Origin: CAVSJA01 sp963728145
Lineage (GTDB): Bacteria > Bacteroidota > Bacteroidia > Chitinophagales > Chitinophagaceae
Length of the DNA stretch: 64,000 bases
Direction: 5' to 3'
Assembly (NCBI GenBank): GCA_963728145.1
Contig: CAVSJA010000008.1
Location: 434,001-498,000, forward strand
The notes under the pieces were generated by a model. The model did not search any database. It was not told where the DNA came from and saw only the letters and a list, made by a program, of their open reading frames with translations. Numbering within the stretch: the first letter of the stretch is position 1; every line of letters starts with the position of its first letter. Shown piece after piece: positions 19,161 to 27,310 of the stretch. Made by a program: the position numbers and the translations under genes.

Positions 19161-19279
19161 CATCCCCTGGGTTCTTTCTGCGTCCCCAGGCGCTGGGTGA
19201 CTAAGGTTATCCCCTTACCCGTGCAAATCCAAAAACCCCGGGAATTACGCTTTTCCGTACATTCACCAAAACTTGCCAG

Positions 19280-20228
19280 GTGAAAAGACTAACCGCCTCT
19301 ACCGCCCAGCATTTCTGTATTCTTTTAATTCTCTTCTTTGGCATAGCGGCAATAAATCCTGGTGGCACCCCGCCTCCAAACTTCGAAGGCAGATGGAATA
19401 TTACCATTAAGGCCGACGGAAAGGAATGGCCATCCTGGCTCGAGATCAATCATTCAGGATTAAAAACATTAGTTGGACATTTTGTTGGCGTTACAGGAAG
19501 TGCAAGACCAATTTCAAAGATCAATTTAGAAGGAGAGAAGTTCAGCTTTGCTATTCCGCCACAATGGGAAAATGGGAATGAAGATTTGAGAGTTGAAGGA
19601 ATGATGAATGGAGAAGAATTACAAGGAACATTAATTACTCCCGAAGGAAAAAGCTATAGCTGGACTGCAGTTCGTGCACCTGCACTTCGAGCGACAAAAC
19701 CAACATGGGGAACTCCAATCAAATTATTTAATGGTAAGGACCTGACGGGTTGGGAAGCTACGGGAACAAACCAATGGGTAGCCGAAAATGGAATACTTAA
19801 AAGTCCAAAGTCAGGATCGAATCTTTATTCAACAAGAAAATTCAAAGACTTCAAACTTCATCTCGAGTTTCGTTATCCGCAAGGAAGCAATAGTGGTGTA
19901 TATCTCCGCGGACGTTATGAAGTGCAGATCAGTGATAGTAAAGGAAGTCCTACCTCAGTTGGTGATTTCGGTGCTGTATACGGATTCATCAAGCCAAATG
20001 AAATGGTTGCAAAATCCCCAGGTGAATGGCAGATCTATGATATTACATTGGTAGGAAGATTCGTTACGCTTGTTGCCAATGGCAAAACTATTATCTCCAA
20101 CCAGGAAATCCCTGGCATTACCGGTGGCGCAATTGATAGCAAAGAAGGTGAACCGGGACCAATATTATTCCAGGGAGATCATGGCCCGATTGAGTACAGG
20201 AATATTTTGAGTCACACCAGCGAAGTAG
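19280..20228 (+). CDS. Secreted DUF1080 (3-keto-disaccharide hydrolase-like) protein, frameshift near 20210
   Basis: A signal peptide (LILFFGIAAINPGG) leads an N-terminal lipocalin-like part and a DUF1080 domain. The domain signatures are IKLFNGKDLTGWEATG, NLYSTRKFKDFKLHLEFRYP, GSNSGVYLRGRYEVQISDS and ILFQGDHGPIEYRNI. DUF1080 proteins have a concanavalin-like fold and are linked to keto-sugar hydrolysis alongside Gfo/Idh/MocA oxidoreductases. The start is GTG at 19280. The current frame runs on to 20296 over the opposite gene. Removing one base near 20210 changes RNILSHTSE into RNILVTPAK-stop, ending at 20228, only three bases before the opposite gene's stop and typical of the family, so I take 20228 as the end. 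Confidence 0.82.
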
Positions 20229-20231
20229 TCT

Positions 20232-21002
20232 CTAAAATTTCTTCTCAATTTTTCTTGAAAACAGCCCTGCCAACACAAAAAATATCCCAGAGATAAGGAA
20301 GGATTCGCATACTCCCATTCTATCGCTTCGGTCGCTTGTGTTGGCAAGGAAACGCGGTATATGAAGAAGGAAGAACCAACCAAGAACCATGATGCCAGAC
20401 AGTAAGGCTGCCCATTTCCTGGTTTGAGGAATTAGAATACCAATGCCACCTGCAAAAAGACAAACACCGCAGAAGTATGCCCAGAATAGACGGAAGGGGA
20501 TATATGTGGGTATTAGTTCCTTTACACCTGCAGCCCATTTAAAATGCGCATATCCGGCGGCGATAAAGAATGCGGCTAGCATGATCATTCCAATAGTTAT
20601 CAATCTATTTTTCCAGTTTTCCCTGGCAATGTTTGAGGAATTGGGTTCACCCAGGTAAGTACCAGCAATAATTAAAGCTCCTCCCATTATAGCCATCGAT
20701 TTGTATGCATTTACCCAATCATTCATGAATACAGGCAAATGCCTCATTACTGAAAAGCACAATACTAATGCAGCGATGACCAATGCAGCGATCGAAGTGT
20801 ATTTTCTAAAAATGATAGCGACAGCGGCAATAATGAGTAGAGAGGCCGATACATAAGCTAATGTCGGATTGATCCCTGCTAATCGCTCGGGAAATGCCGG
20901 AGGACGGCCAACAATAAAATCCTGGTATATAATACCTAAAATAGCGAGTCCGATGATGCCAAGCGCAAATATGATGCGTCCGGCGTATATCAATTTATTC
21001 AT
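20232..21002 (-). CDS. DoxX-like integral membrane protein
   Basis: About 256 residues in seven or eight hydrophobic segments; the second half reads LRIGMIML-like IGMIMLAAFFIAAGYAHFKW and FWAYFCGVCLFAGGIGILIP, as in DoxX/DoxD-type membrane proteins, whose roles (quinone or thiol redox, catalase partner) are poorly defined. The start is the ATG at 21002 (MNKLIYAGRIIFALGIIGLA). It is convergent with the DUF1080 gene and separated from the next gene by a repeat. Confidence 0.65.
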   Translation of the reverse strand: MNKLIYAGRIIFALGIIGLAILGIIYQDFIVGRPPAFPERLAGINPTLAYVSASLLIIAAVAIIFRKYTSIAALVIAALVLCFSVMRHLPVFMNDWVNAYKSMAIMGGALIIAGTYLGEPNSSNIARENWKNRLITIGMIMLAAFFIAAGYAHFKWAAGVKELIPTYIPFRLFWAYFCGVCLFAGGIGILIPQTRKWAALLSGIMVLGWFFLLHIPRFLANTSDRSDRMGVCESFLISGIFFVLAGLFSRKIEKKF

Positions 21003-21026
21003 AACGTCTAGTGAATAAAATGCGTT

Positions 21027-21122
21027 TGCGTGCATTCCCTATCAACCCTGTCAACCTTGTCAACCTTGTCAACCTTGTCAACCCGTCATTCCCGCGAAAG
21101 CGGGATCAACCCTGTCAACCCC
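21027..21122. repeat. Nonamer array (cttgtcaac) with embedded GTCATTCCCGCGAAAGCGGGA palindrome
   Basis: Four to five copies of caaccttgt from about 21050 are interrupted at 21085-21105 by a 21-base palindrome that also occurs at 50.2 and 56.1 kb, then the words resume (caaccctgtcaacccc). It lies just after the stop of the haloperoxidase-like gene and before DoxX, both on the reverse strand. Confidence 0.7.
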
Positions 21123-21126
21123 TCAC

Positions 21127-22542
21127 TCACCTCAGCCACTGCAACGCATTCACGTTATTCCCAATCACCACACCCTGTGCGGCACCTGCAACATTATCCT
21201 GTACGGTATGAATTCCACCGAGGAAGCGACTGTGTGCGCATTCTTCGGCCGCCTGGTTGAAACTTGTGAATGATCTAGGTGGATAACGCAGGTCAAAGAA
21301 GCGAATATCGTCGAAGCGACGATAGTTATAATGAACACTGTCGATGAATGCAAAGTTGTCGCCAAACAATGAAGTCATTACCGTTGCGGCTGCGGAAGAT
21401 TGAATCGAATGACCCGATGGAAATGCAGGAAAAGGTGGTTCTGGCCAGAATACGATATAACGGGGATCAATATTCTTTACGATATAACTCTGCGGTCTTT
21501 CATTGTGGTACATGTATTTCGCCTTCCAGCAACGAATAAATGCATCTGCAACAGCCATGCCTGTGCGAGCAAAGGCTTCGGTTGCTTTAATCAATGAAGG
21601 TTGCGTTTTCTTAATTGCAAGATTGGCGATATGATAGGAATGACCCGGAGGCGAAAATGTTTCAGTTGGATCATCACCCCACCATGCCGCAGATTCCCTT
21701 TCTGCCAGCGTTAATACCTTATCCTTATCATAAACCGCCTTGTATAATTTATAATAGTCAGAATCAGGATCAGTGGAATAACGAATAATGGCCGGAACAG
21801 GCAAGCTACCATTTGCTGGCACGAAAGTTCGATTGTTTCCCCAATGAGGATGCAATGGATAAAGACTGATGGTTTGCCCTCTGATTGGTGGCGCCCAATA
21901 TGAATCTCCCCGGGGAAATAAATAAGTAGGATCAAAATTGCGCGTATATCCTTTATCCCCTCCATCAGTAAGCGACCAGTTGTAAATCGCTACTGCAACG
22001 GATACCCCAAATTTTACTGACCGCTCAATTATTTCCAGATCAATGTTTTTTGAATGTTCTTCCAGGATCGCATCGGATAAAGAATCGATTTTTTCATGAA
22101 TGTATCGATGCGAATTTCCAGGTACCGGGTATAATAATTTCAACAAAGTATCCTGCGCCGCATTCAATGATAAAGCCCAGCTGTATTTTTTGCCTGCCTC
22201 AAGGGTTGGTAAAACAAGCCCGGTAAGCTGGCCACTGAGTGATTTATGCGTATCATCACCCTGAACAATCGATTCATACATTGTCAATCCAAGATATCCG
22301 AGGGATCTCGAAGAGTAGGTTGGTGTATTGAATGCCGAGAAGCGAAGATTAAATAAAGTCATCTCCGCCCACTTTGAAGCAACCAAATAAGATTCGCCTG
22401 AAAGCCCAGGAGGGTCCTGGATAACGGGTGGAGGAGGGTCATAACCTTTTTTGCAGGCATTTGAAAACAGTACGATCCACCCGATGGCAAAAAAGATTCG
22501 ATATGATATTGCTCCTTTTTTCAATTTCTTATTTTTTATCAT
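21127..22542 (-). CDS. Vanadium-dependent haloperoxidase / PAP2-superfamily lipoprotein
   Basis: An exported protein of 471 residues with a possible lipobox (LFSNAC). The C-terminal half carries the vanadate/phosphate-binding motifs shared by vanadium haloperoxidases and PAP2 acid phosphatases: KAKYMYHNERPQSY (K-x6-RP), FPAFPSGHSIQSS (PSGH) and SRFLGGIHTVQDN (SR-x5-H-x3-D). The N-terminal VCPO-like region includes YLVASKWAEMTLFNLR and SLGYLGLTMYESIV. Family members oxidise halides or hydrolyse phosphate esters; which applies here is not known. It overlaps the next upstream gene (22529-23215) by 14 bases on the same strand, so the two are probably cotranscribed. Confidence 0.85.
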   Translation of the reverse strand: MIKNKKLKKGAISYRIFFAIGWIVLFSNACKKGYDPPPPVIQDPPGLSGESYLVASKWAEMTLFNLRFSAFNTPTYSSRSLGYLGLTMYESIVQGDDTHKSLSGQLTGLVLPTLEAGKKYSWALSLNAAQDTLLKLLYPVPGNSHRYIHEKIDSLSDAILEEHSKNIDLEIIERSVKFGVSVAVAIYNWSLTDGGDKGYTRNFDPTYLFPRGDSYWAPPIRGQTISLYPLHPHWGNNRTFVPANGSLPVPAIIRYSTDPDSDYYKLYKAVYDKDKVLTLAERESAAWWGDDPTETFSPPGHSYHIANLAIKKTQPSLIKATEAFARTGMAVADAFIRCWKAKYMYHNERPQSYIVKNIDPRYIVFWPEPPFPAFPSGHSIQSSAAATVMTSLFGDNFAFIDSVHYNYRRFDDIRFFDLRYPPRSFTSFNQAAEECAHSRFLGGIHTVQDNVAGAAQGVVIGNNVNALQWLR

Positions 22543-23215
22543 AATAAACTCTCGCTTCTAAGATCGTAAGCGTGTCGCCCGGCATTATGCTTTTTACAAA
22601 GTCTTTGGCGATATAATTGTTTAAATAGCTTGATCTGGGATACTGCCCATTGCGACGTTGCTGATATAATATGAGTGGAAAAATTATTCTTGACTCATCT
22701 GCTTCCAATACAGTTTTACCTTCCCCGTGATATCCGAAAATATAATCCCCCCGGACTGAACTATACAACCATTCGGAATATACTTTGGGTTTGTAATGTA
22801 ATAGATAGTAGGTAGGCGACTTCGTATATTCATCAGGGCCGGAGTAATTCAATATGGAATCAAGTGTACAAACCAATCTTTGTCCATCTTTTGCTGCAGC
22901 GTATCGAAGTCTCTGGTTATAGGTATTATTGATTACTTCATTGGGACTGGAGATTATTAATGTGTCATAGTAACCCTGGTGCATAGCGTTCTCGAAAAGG
23001 AACCGGAACCTTAATGTATCGGCGTCAAAATAATTCCTGATTACAGTTGAATTGGTTATTTCACCATTAGAAGTAAAGTAACGAGGTATTCCAAATTGTT
23101 GAATTGAAGATTTGTAGTACGTGGCGCCGTAATCAAAACCAATATTCTCTTTCTTGCAGGAGAAAATGAAGAACAGGAATGAACTAACAGTTATTAGCGC
23201 TTTAGCCTTCATCAA
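22529..23215 (-). CDS. Predicted lipoprotein of unknown function
   Basis: 228 residues with a signal and lipobox (FLFFIFSCKKEN). The mature protein is rich in Tyr, Asn and Asp with alternating short strands (YGATYYKSSIQQFGIPRYFT, STVIRNYFDADTLRFRFLFE), and ends GDTLTILEARVYYDKK. I do not recognise a family. Its 3' end overlaps the haloperoxidase-like gene by 14 bases, suggesting translational coupling and a shared location in the cell envelope. Confidence 0.7.
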   Translation of the reverse strand: MMKAKALITVSSFLFFIFSCKKENIGFDYGATYYKSSIQQFGIPRYFTSNGEITNSTVIRNYFDADTLRFRFLFENAMHQGYYDTLIISSPNEVINNTYNQRLRYAAAKDGQRLVCTLDSILNYSGPDEYTKSPTYYLLHYKPKVYSEWLYSSVRGDYIFGYHGEGKTVLEADESRIIFPLILYQQRRNGQYPRSSYLNNYIAKDFVKSIMPGDTLTILEARVYYDKK

Positions 23216-23346
23216 GAGCAGTTGGGGTTCTTATAAAGATAGTTAAACAACTGAAATTATAAGAACGCTGCATCAAGGGAATGAAATTGTATCACAGAGA
23301 GGCTAAACAGGTATTCTGCTAAATAAGTATTACTATTTGAATCGGG

Positions 23347-24063
23347 TCAATTGATCACTGTTATATAGAACACCGTAGTGGCAGGGTTAATGGTCACAGA
23401 ACTGACATTAATAAATTTCACTTCTACGCTATGATGTGCGGCTACGCGTGCGTAAGCGATTACTAAACCATCAGGCAATTCCAGACTCGGCGAAACATAA
23501 ACTGTGCCGATTAGATTTGCGCCTTGTACAGTAAAGGTTTGCAAACTCGAAGTTCCGGCTAACATTGAGGGGAGATTTCTTGAAGTCGTTTGTCTTATTA
23601 CATGTTTCAGTACGGTTCCTGAATCACCCAACTTGAAATCATCGTTTACATCAAGCTTCGCTTGCGGAGAATACGTGGCGATTCCAACCCGTCCCCAACT
23701 GGGTTGCAAGATAACATAGTAATTGTCGCCGACCTCTGACCACATGACGATAGAAGTATCGGTTGGAAAAATAGCGCCACCAAAAGTAATATCGTTCCTG
23801 AATAAATTAATCCCAATTCCACCAATGTTTAAGGGTCGACCGGAACTGGGACCGTTGAAACCTAAATTCATTCTTCCGTCGTTACGAAGTCGCAATAAGG
23901 TATCGCCTGATAGATTTTTTAATAAGAGATTATTGGTTTGGCTGTTGCTTCCTTCGCCAACTATTTCAAGTTTGGCATTGGGCGATGTAGTCCCAATGCC
24001 TACCCGCTGTGCCTGGGTGTGCAGGGAAATTACCAGAACGATTAGGGGAAGTAACTTTTTCAT
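23347..24063 (-). CDS. Secreted protein with VGIGTTSPxAKLE repeats (tail-fibre-like)
   Basis: A signal peptide (KKLLPLIVLVISLHTQAQ) leads to RVGIGTTSPNAKLEIVGEGS and a second copy, GRVGIATYSPQAKLDVNDD. This motif is common in large Bacteroidota surface proteins and in phage tail-fibre-like proteins, usually as the start of trimeric beta structure. The C-terminal 80 residues (QTFTVQGANLIGTVYVSPSL) are beta-rich. The function is unknown; it is much shorter than most relatives and lacks an obvious intramolecular chaperone domain. I use the ATG at 24063, because the in-frame TTG six bases upstream belongs to an AATCTTTG promoter-like box. Confidence 0.6.
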   Translation of the reverse strand: MKKLLPLIVLVISLHTQAQRVGIGTTSPNAKLEIVGEGSNSQTNNLLLKNLSGDTLLRLRNDGRMNLGFNGPSSGRPLNIGGIGINLFRNDITFGGAIFPTDTSIVMWSEVGDNYYVILQPSWGRVGIATYSPQAKLDVNDDFKLGDSGTVLKHVIRQTTSRNLPSMLAGTSSLQTFTVQGANLIGTVYVSPSLELPDGLVIAYARVAAHHSVEVKFINVSSVTINPATTVFYITVIN

Positions 24064-24167
24064 GAACAAAGATTACGTAGCAATAATTGTTAATTGAATA
24101 CCTCATTGGGGTATTTTGTTTTGTCGTCAGTAGAGGTTACGGTGAGAGTCGGCTAGTGGAAGTTAAA

Positions 24168-24310
24168 TGGCTTGATTGTTTGATGATTTGATTGTTGGAT
24201 TTACTATTTATGAGCTCAAAAATGAAACAATTGAAAAATCAAGCCATCTATAATTATAAAGCCAACAATCAAACCATCAAACAATCAAACCATCCCCAAA
24301 TAAACCATCC
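24168..24310. repeat. Word-repeat hairpin (ttgattgtttgatg / catcaaacaatcaa)
   Basis: The left arm (24168-24200, cttgattgtttgatgatttg) is complementary to the right arm (24262-24296, aacaatcaaaccatcaaaca), both made of 7-8 base words. It sits in the divergent region between 24063 and 24389. Confidence 0.65.
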
Positions 24311-24388
24311 AAAAAATTTGTGCAAGTTTCCGTCCTTAAAATCTGTTAAATCGTATAAAATCGTGGTTCAGAATTTTTAAATTGGACT

Positions 24389-25522
24389 ATGAACAAAATA
24401 ATTCTAACTGCATTGGTATTGCTGCTTTTCTCCTGTGGCAGCTACCGCTCTGTTCAGACTTCGTATTCAACCGAAAGCATTTTTGAGCAAGTTGATATTC
24501 CATCCTTCGAAGAAAAAATTGAGTTATTGAGAAACCAGTATCATATTCCGTCTTTATCCGTTGGAATTGTAACTCAAAAGCAGCTCGCCTGGTACAAGGG
24601 ATATGGATTGGCTGATATTGAAAAGAATATTGCTCCAAATGAAAATACCGTGTATCATCTTGCTTCAGTTACTAAAACCTTTGGTTCAATAATCCTGATG
24701 CAACTGGTTGAACAGGGCAAAGTCAGCCTTGATGATCCGATTTCGAAATACGGGATCAATCTTGGTGGAAGATGGGGAAGTGATGAAAGGATCAAGGTAA
24801 AACATATACTCACTCATACCGCTGCGGGAAAAAGTAGCAATGGATTTAAACCGGGTTATTCATTTAAATATGATGGCGGCTGGTACGTGCAATTACGGCA
24901 GGTGATTGAAAAAGCATCTGGGAAAAGTTTTGGTGAATTGTTGATGAACAATATCATCAAACCCCTGGATATGGAAAACACCGTTCCTAGTTTAAACGAT
25001 ACGGCAAACTTCAGTCTTACGGGTTATAATATGGAATCATTCAAGTCGAAGGTCGCAAAACCTTACAATTGGGCTGGCAAAAAGATAAACCCGGTTGATT
25101 TTTCATATGGTTTCAGTCCATCTGCAGGTTTGATGAGCACCGTTGCTGATCTTGCTAAATATTCAATTGCAATTGATGAAGGCAAATTCCTGAAACCCGA
25201 AACCTGGAAACAGGTTTTCACGCCCTTTGTAACTCCCAATGGTAAAACCATTCAGTATGGACTGGGTTGGTATGTGAAGAATTATGAGGGAACAAAAGTC
25301 GTTTGGCATACCGGATGGTGGTACGGTTATTCAGCATTGTTTTTGAAAGTCCCTGAAAAAGATCTCACATTTATCGTACTTGCCAATTCACAGGATCTCA
25401 CGCGACCATTTTATATGACGCTTCACCCGGTGCCATTGCCAAATCCTTTCATTAGAAGTTTGAATAGCGATTTAATGGTATCCGATTTTGCGAGAGAGTT
25501 TATGGAAACTTTTGTGAGATGA
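24389..25522 (+). CDS. Serine hydrolase, class C beta-lactamase / penicillin-binding-protein-like family
   Basis: 377 residues with a lipoprotein signal (ALVLLLFSCGS). The nucleophile motif is Ser93-Val-Thr-Lys96 in LASVTKTFGS. The second motif, normally Tyr-x-Asn, reads Tyr161-Asp-Gly here, and the third (Lys/His-Thr-Gly) is VVWHTGWWYGYSALF near residue 310. Members act as esterases, D-aminopeptidases or carboxypeptidases; true beta-lactamase activity is not implied. The altered YxN motif makes a carboxypeptidase role less certain. A near-consensus box TAAATTGG ends three bases before the ATG. Confidence 0.82.
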   Translation: MNKIILTALVLLLFSCGSYRSVQTSYSTESIFEQVDIPSFEEKIELLRNQYHIPSLSVGIVTQKQLAWYKGYGLADIEKNIAPNENTVYHLASVTKTFGSIILMQLVEQGKVSLDDPISKYGINLGGRWGSDERIKVKHILTHTAAGKSSNGFKPGYSFKYDGGWYVQLRQVIEKASGKSFGELLMNNIIKPLDMENTVPSLNDTANFSLTGYNMESFKSKVAKPYNWAGKKINPVDFSYGFSPSAGLMSTVADLAKYSIAIDEGKFLKPETWKQVFTPFVTPNGKTIQYGLGWYVKNYEGTKVVWHTGWWYGYSALFLKVPEKDLTFIVLANSQDLTRPFYMTLHPVPLPNPFIRSLNSDLMVSDFAREFMETFVR

Positions 25523-25552
25523 TCCGCGAATTCGGTACTGAAGACATTTAAT

Positions 25553-25620
25553 GCTTACCCCTTCGGGACTGAACTCAGTCCAAAAATTAATTAATATATT
25601 CTGACCCCGAAGGGGTCCAA
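25553..25620. repeat. Imperfect hairpin, ACCCCTTCGGG / CCCGAAGGGGT arms
   Basis: The arms at about 25556-25567 and 25604-25617 pair through tac cccttcgggac and accccgaaggggt, with an AT-rich loop (aattaattaatat) and inner gactgaactcagtcc. Just downstream of the serine hydrolase stop, it may end that transcript, although no clear T-run follows. Confidence 0.5.
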
Positions 25621-25653
25621 TCTTGGTAGCCCCAGATGTCATCCCTGCCTCCG

Positions 25654-25661
25654 TACATTTG
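25654..25661 (+). promoter_or_regulatory. -7 promoter box TACATTTG, 4 nt before the ATG
   Basis: TACATTTG matches TAnnTTTG, followed by caac and the ATG at 25666. It predicts a leaderless message and supports the 25666 start. Confidence 0.5.
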
Positions 25662-25665
25662 CAAC

Positions 25666-26079
25666 ATGAGCAAGCTTATTTTTCTATTCCTTATACTTTT
25701 TGCCGGAAATAGTAGGAAAGAATCAATCCCCAATTTCATTAAAGGAAACTTCATCGACGATTACGGTATCCAATACACGATTTCAGATAGTTTGTGGACC
25801 CAGCATCCCAATGCCAAGTATCATATTATTCGGTGCAATGAAAAAGAAGGATATTTAATTGCCAGGAATGACGAGAAGAATCCCAGTGATGCAGGCCTTT
25901 ATTCGCGTTTCGATTTTATGGCGTTCGAGGGAATGGAGCCCTGGAAATGGGGCTTTTGCTTAAGTGTGTACAATGCGAAAACTGATTCATCAGCGGAAAA
26001 AGGATACAAAGCCGATAAGCAAAATCCGCGGAAAGGATGCAATGGGTTTCCGTTTTCGAGGATGAAAGCTTCTAATTAG
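25666..26079 (+). CDS. Small secreted protein of unknown function
   Basis: About 137 residues with a signal peptide (MSKLIFLFLILFAGNSRKES) and a compact mature domain: FIKGNFIDDYGIQYTISDSL, YHIIRCNEKEGYLIARNDEK, FMAFEGMEPWKWGFCLSVYN and NPRKGCNGFPFSRMK. The two late Cys could pair. I have seen this domain only as an unannotated Bacteroidota protein and assign no function. The start at 25666 is preferred over an in-frame ATG 30 bases upstream because of the -7 box. Confidence 0.6.
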   Translation: MSKLIFLFLILFAGNSRKESIPNFIKGNFIDDYGIQYTISDSLWTQHPNAKYHIIRCNEKEGYLIARNDEKNPSDAGLYSRFDFMAFEGMEPWKWGFCLSVYNAKTDSSAEKGYKADKQNPRKGCNGFPFSRMKASN

Positions 26080-26147
26080 ACCCCTTGAACAGAGGAACAG
26101 ATGAACAGCGGAACAGTAGGAGGCAATTGAATCGTTATCTTAGATGA

Positions 26148-27263
26148 ATGAAATCTTTATCGTATTGCCTATTGTCAATTGCCTATTGCCTATTGCTTTC
26201 ATTTTCTTCAACCGCGCAAAACATCAAACCATTGCGCGTCGGTGTTGTTGGTTTAACTCACGATCATGTCGGTTGGATCCTCAATCATAAATCTCCCGAA
26301 ATAGAAATGGTCGGCATCGCCGAACCCAATAAAGAGATCGTTGAAAAATATTCCAAACGATATGGATTTCCACTGACCATGGTTTATTCTACCCTGGAAG
26401 AAATGGTAGAAAAAACCAAACCCGAAGCTGTCCTTGCATTCAATGATATTTATGGTCACCTGAAAACGGTGGAATATTGCGCCCCTAAAGGCATACATGT
26501 GATGGTTGAAAAACCGCTTGCGGTCAGTTATGAACATGCGAAAAAAATGGCGGCGCTTGCCAAAAAACATAATATTTATCTGCTTACTAACTACGAAACA
26601 ACCTGGTACGGAAGTAATAAAAAGGCGTATGAGATAATCAACGAAGAGAAGAAGATAGGAGATATCAGAAAAATCGTTTTTCATACCGGCCACCAGGGAC
26701 CCATTGAAATTGGCTGTTCAAAGGAGTTTTTGAATTTTCTTACTGATTCTGTTTTGAATGGAGGAGGGGCTGTTACTGATTTCGGATGTTATGGCGCAAA
26801 CATTGCAACCTGGTTGATGAAAGGAGAGGAGCCATTAACGGTTTCGGCTACAATCCAAACCATTAAACCGGATAAGTATCCCAAAGTAGATGACGAAGCT
26901 ACTATCACCCTCACCTATCCGAAAGCGCAGGTCATCATCCAGGCCTCCTGGAATTGGCCATTTGGAAGAAAGGATATGGAAGTTTATGGGAAAACCGGGT
27001 TTGTTTTTTGCGCCGATAGAGAGAACATGCAATTCATGGAGAACGACAAGAAGCCAAGAATGACATTGAAAGCAGAACCGCTTTCTTCCGATCGAAACGA
27101 TCCATTCATTTACTTCGCCAATGTGATACGTGGAAAAATAAAATTGCAGCCAACAGATCTTTCTTCTTTAGAAAATAATGAGATCGTTGTAAAAATTCTC
27201 GAAGCTGCAAAGGTTTCAGCAAAGACGTGGAAGGTGGTCGTATGGAAAGAATTTTTCAGATAA
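26148..27263 (+). CDS. Exported Gfo/Idh/MocA family oxidoreductase
   Basis: 371 residues. A signal peptide (SIAYCLLLSFSSTAQ) precedes a Rossmann fold starting RVGVVGLTHDHVGWIL, with IEMVGIAEPNKE and the conserved MVEKPLAVSYEHAKKMA. The C-terminal domain contains NGGGAVTDFGCYGANIATWL and the strand region TITLTYPKAQVIIQASWNWP. An exported enzyme of this family is not rare in Bacteroidota, where it appears with DUF1080 sugar enzymes. The hydrophobic core of the signal peptide is encoded by an intergenic-type repeat word (ATTGCCT, 26164-26196). A near-consensus box TATCTTAG ends four bases before the ATG. Confidence 0.82.
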   Translation: MKSLSYCLLSIAYCLLLSFSSTAQNIKPLRVGVVGLTHDHVGWILNHKSPEIEMVGIAEPNKEIVEKYSKRYGFPLTMVYSTLEEMVEKTKPEAVLAFNDIYGHLKTVEYCAPKGIHVMVEKPLAVSYEHAKKMAALAKKHNIYLLTNYETTWYGSNKKAYEIINEEKKIGDIRKIVFHTGHQGPIEIGCSKEFLNFLTDSVLNGGGAVTDFGCYGANIATWLMKGEEPLTVSATIQTIKPDKYPKVDDEATITLTYPKAQVIIQASWNWPFGRKDMEVYGKTGFVFCADRENMQFMENDKKPRMTLKAEPLSSDRNDPFIYFANVIRGKIKLQPTDLSSLENNEIVVKILEAAKVSAKTWKVVVWKEFFR

Positions 27264-27310
27264 GGTCTCCGTGGGCGCAAAGAATCAACATTGAAATTTT
27301 CGTAATTAAT

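Noticed and set aside
24389..25522. Beta-lactamase resistance gene
   Set aside because: Only the SxxK and HTG motifs fit the wide serine hydrolase family; the YxN motif is altered, so resistance is not supported.
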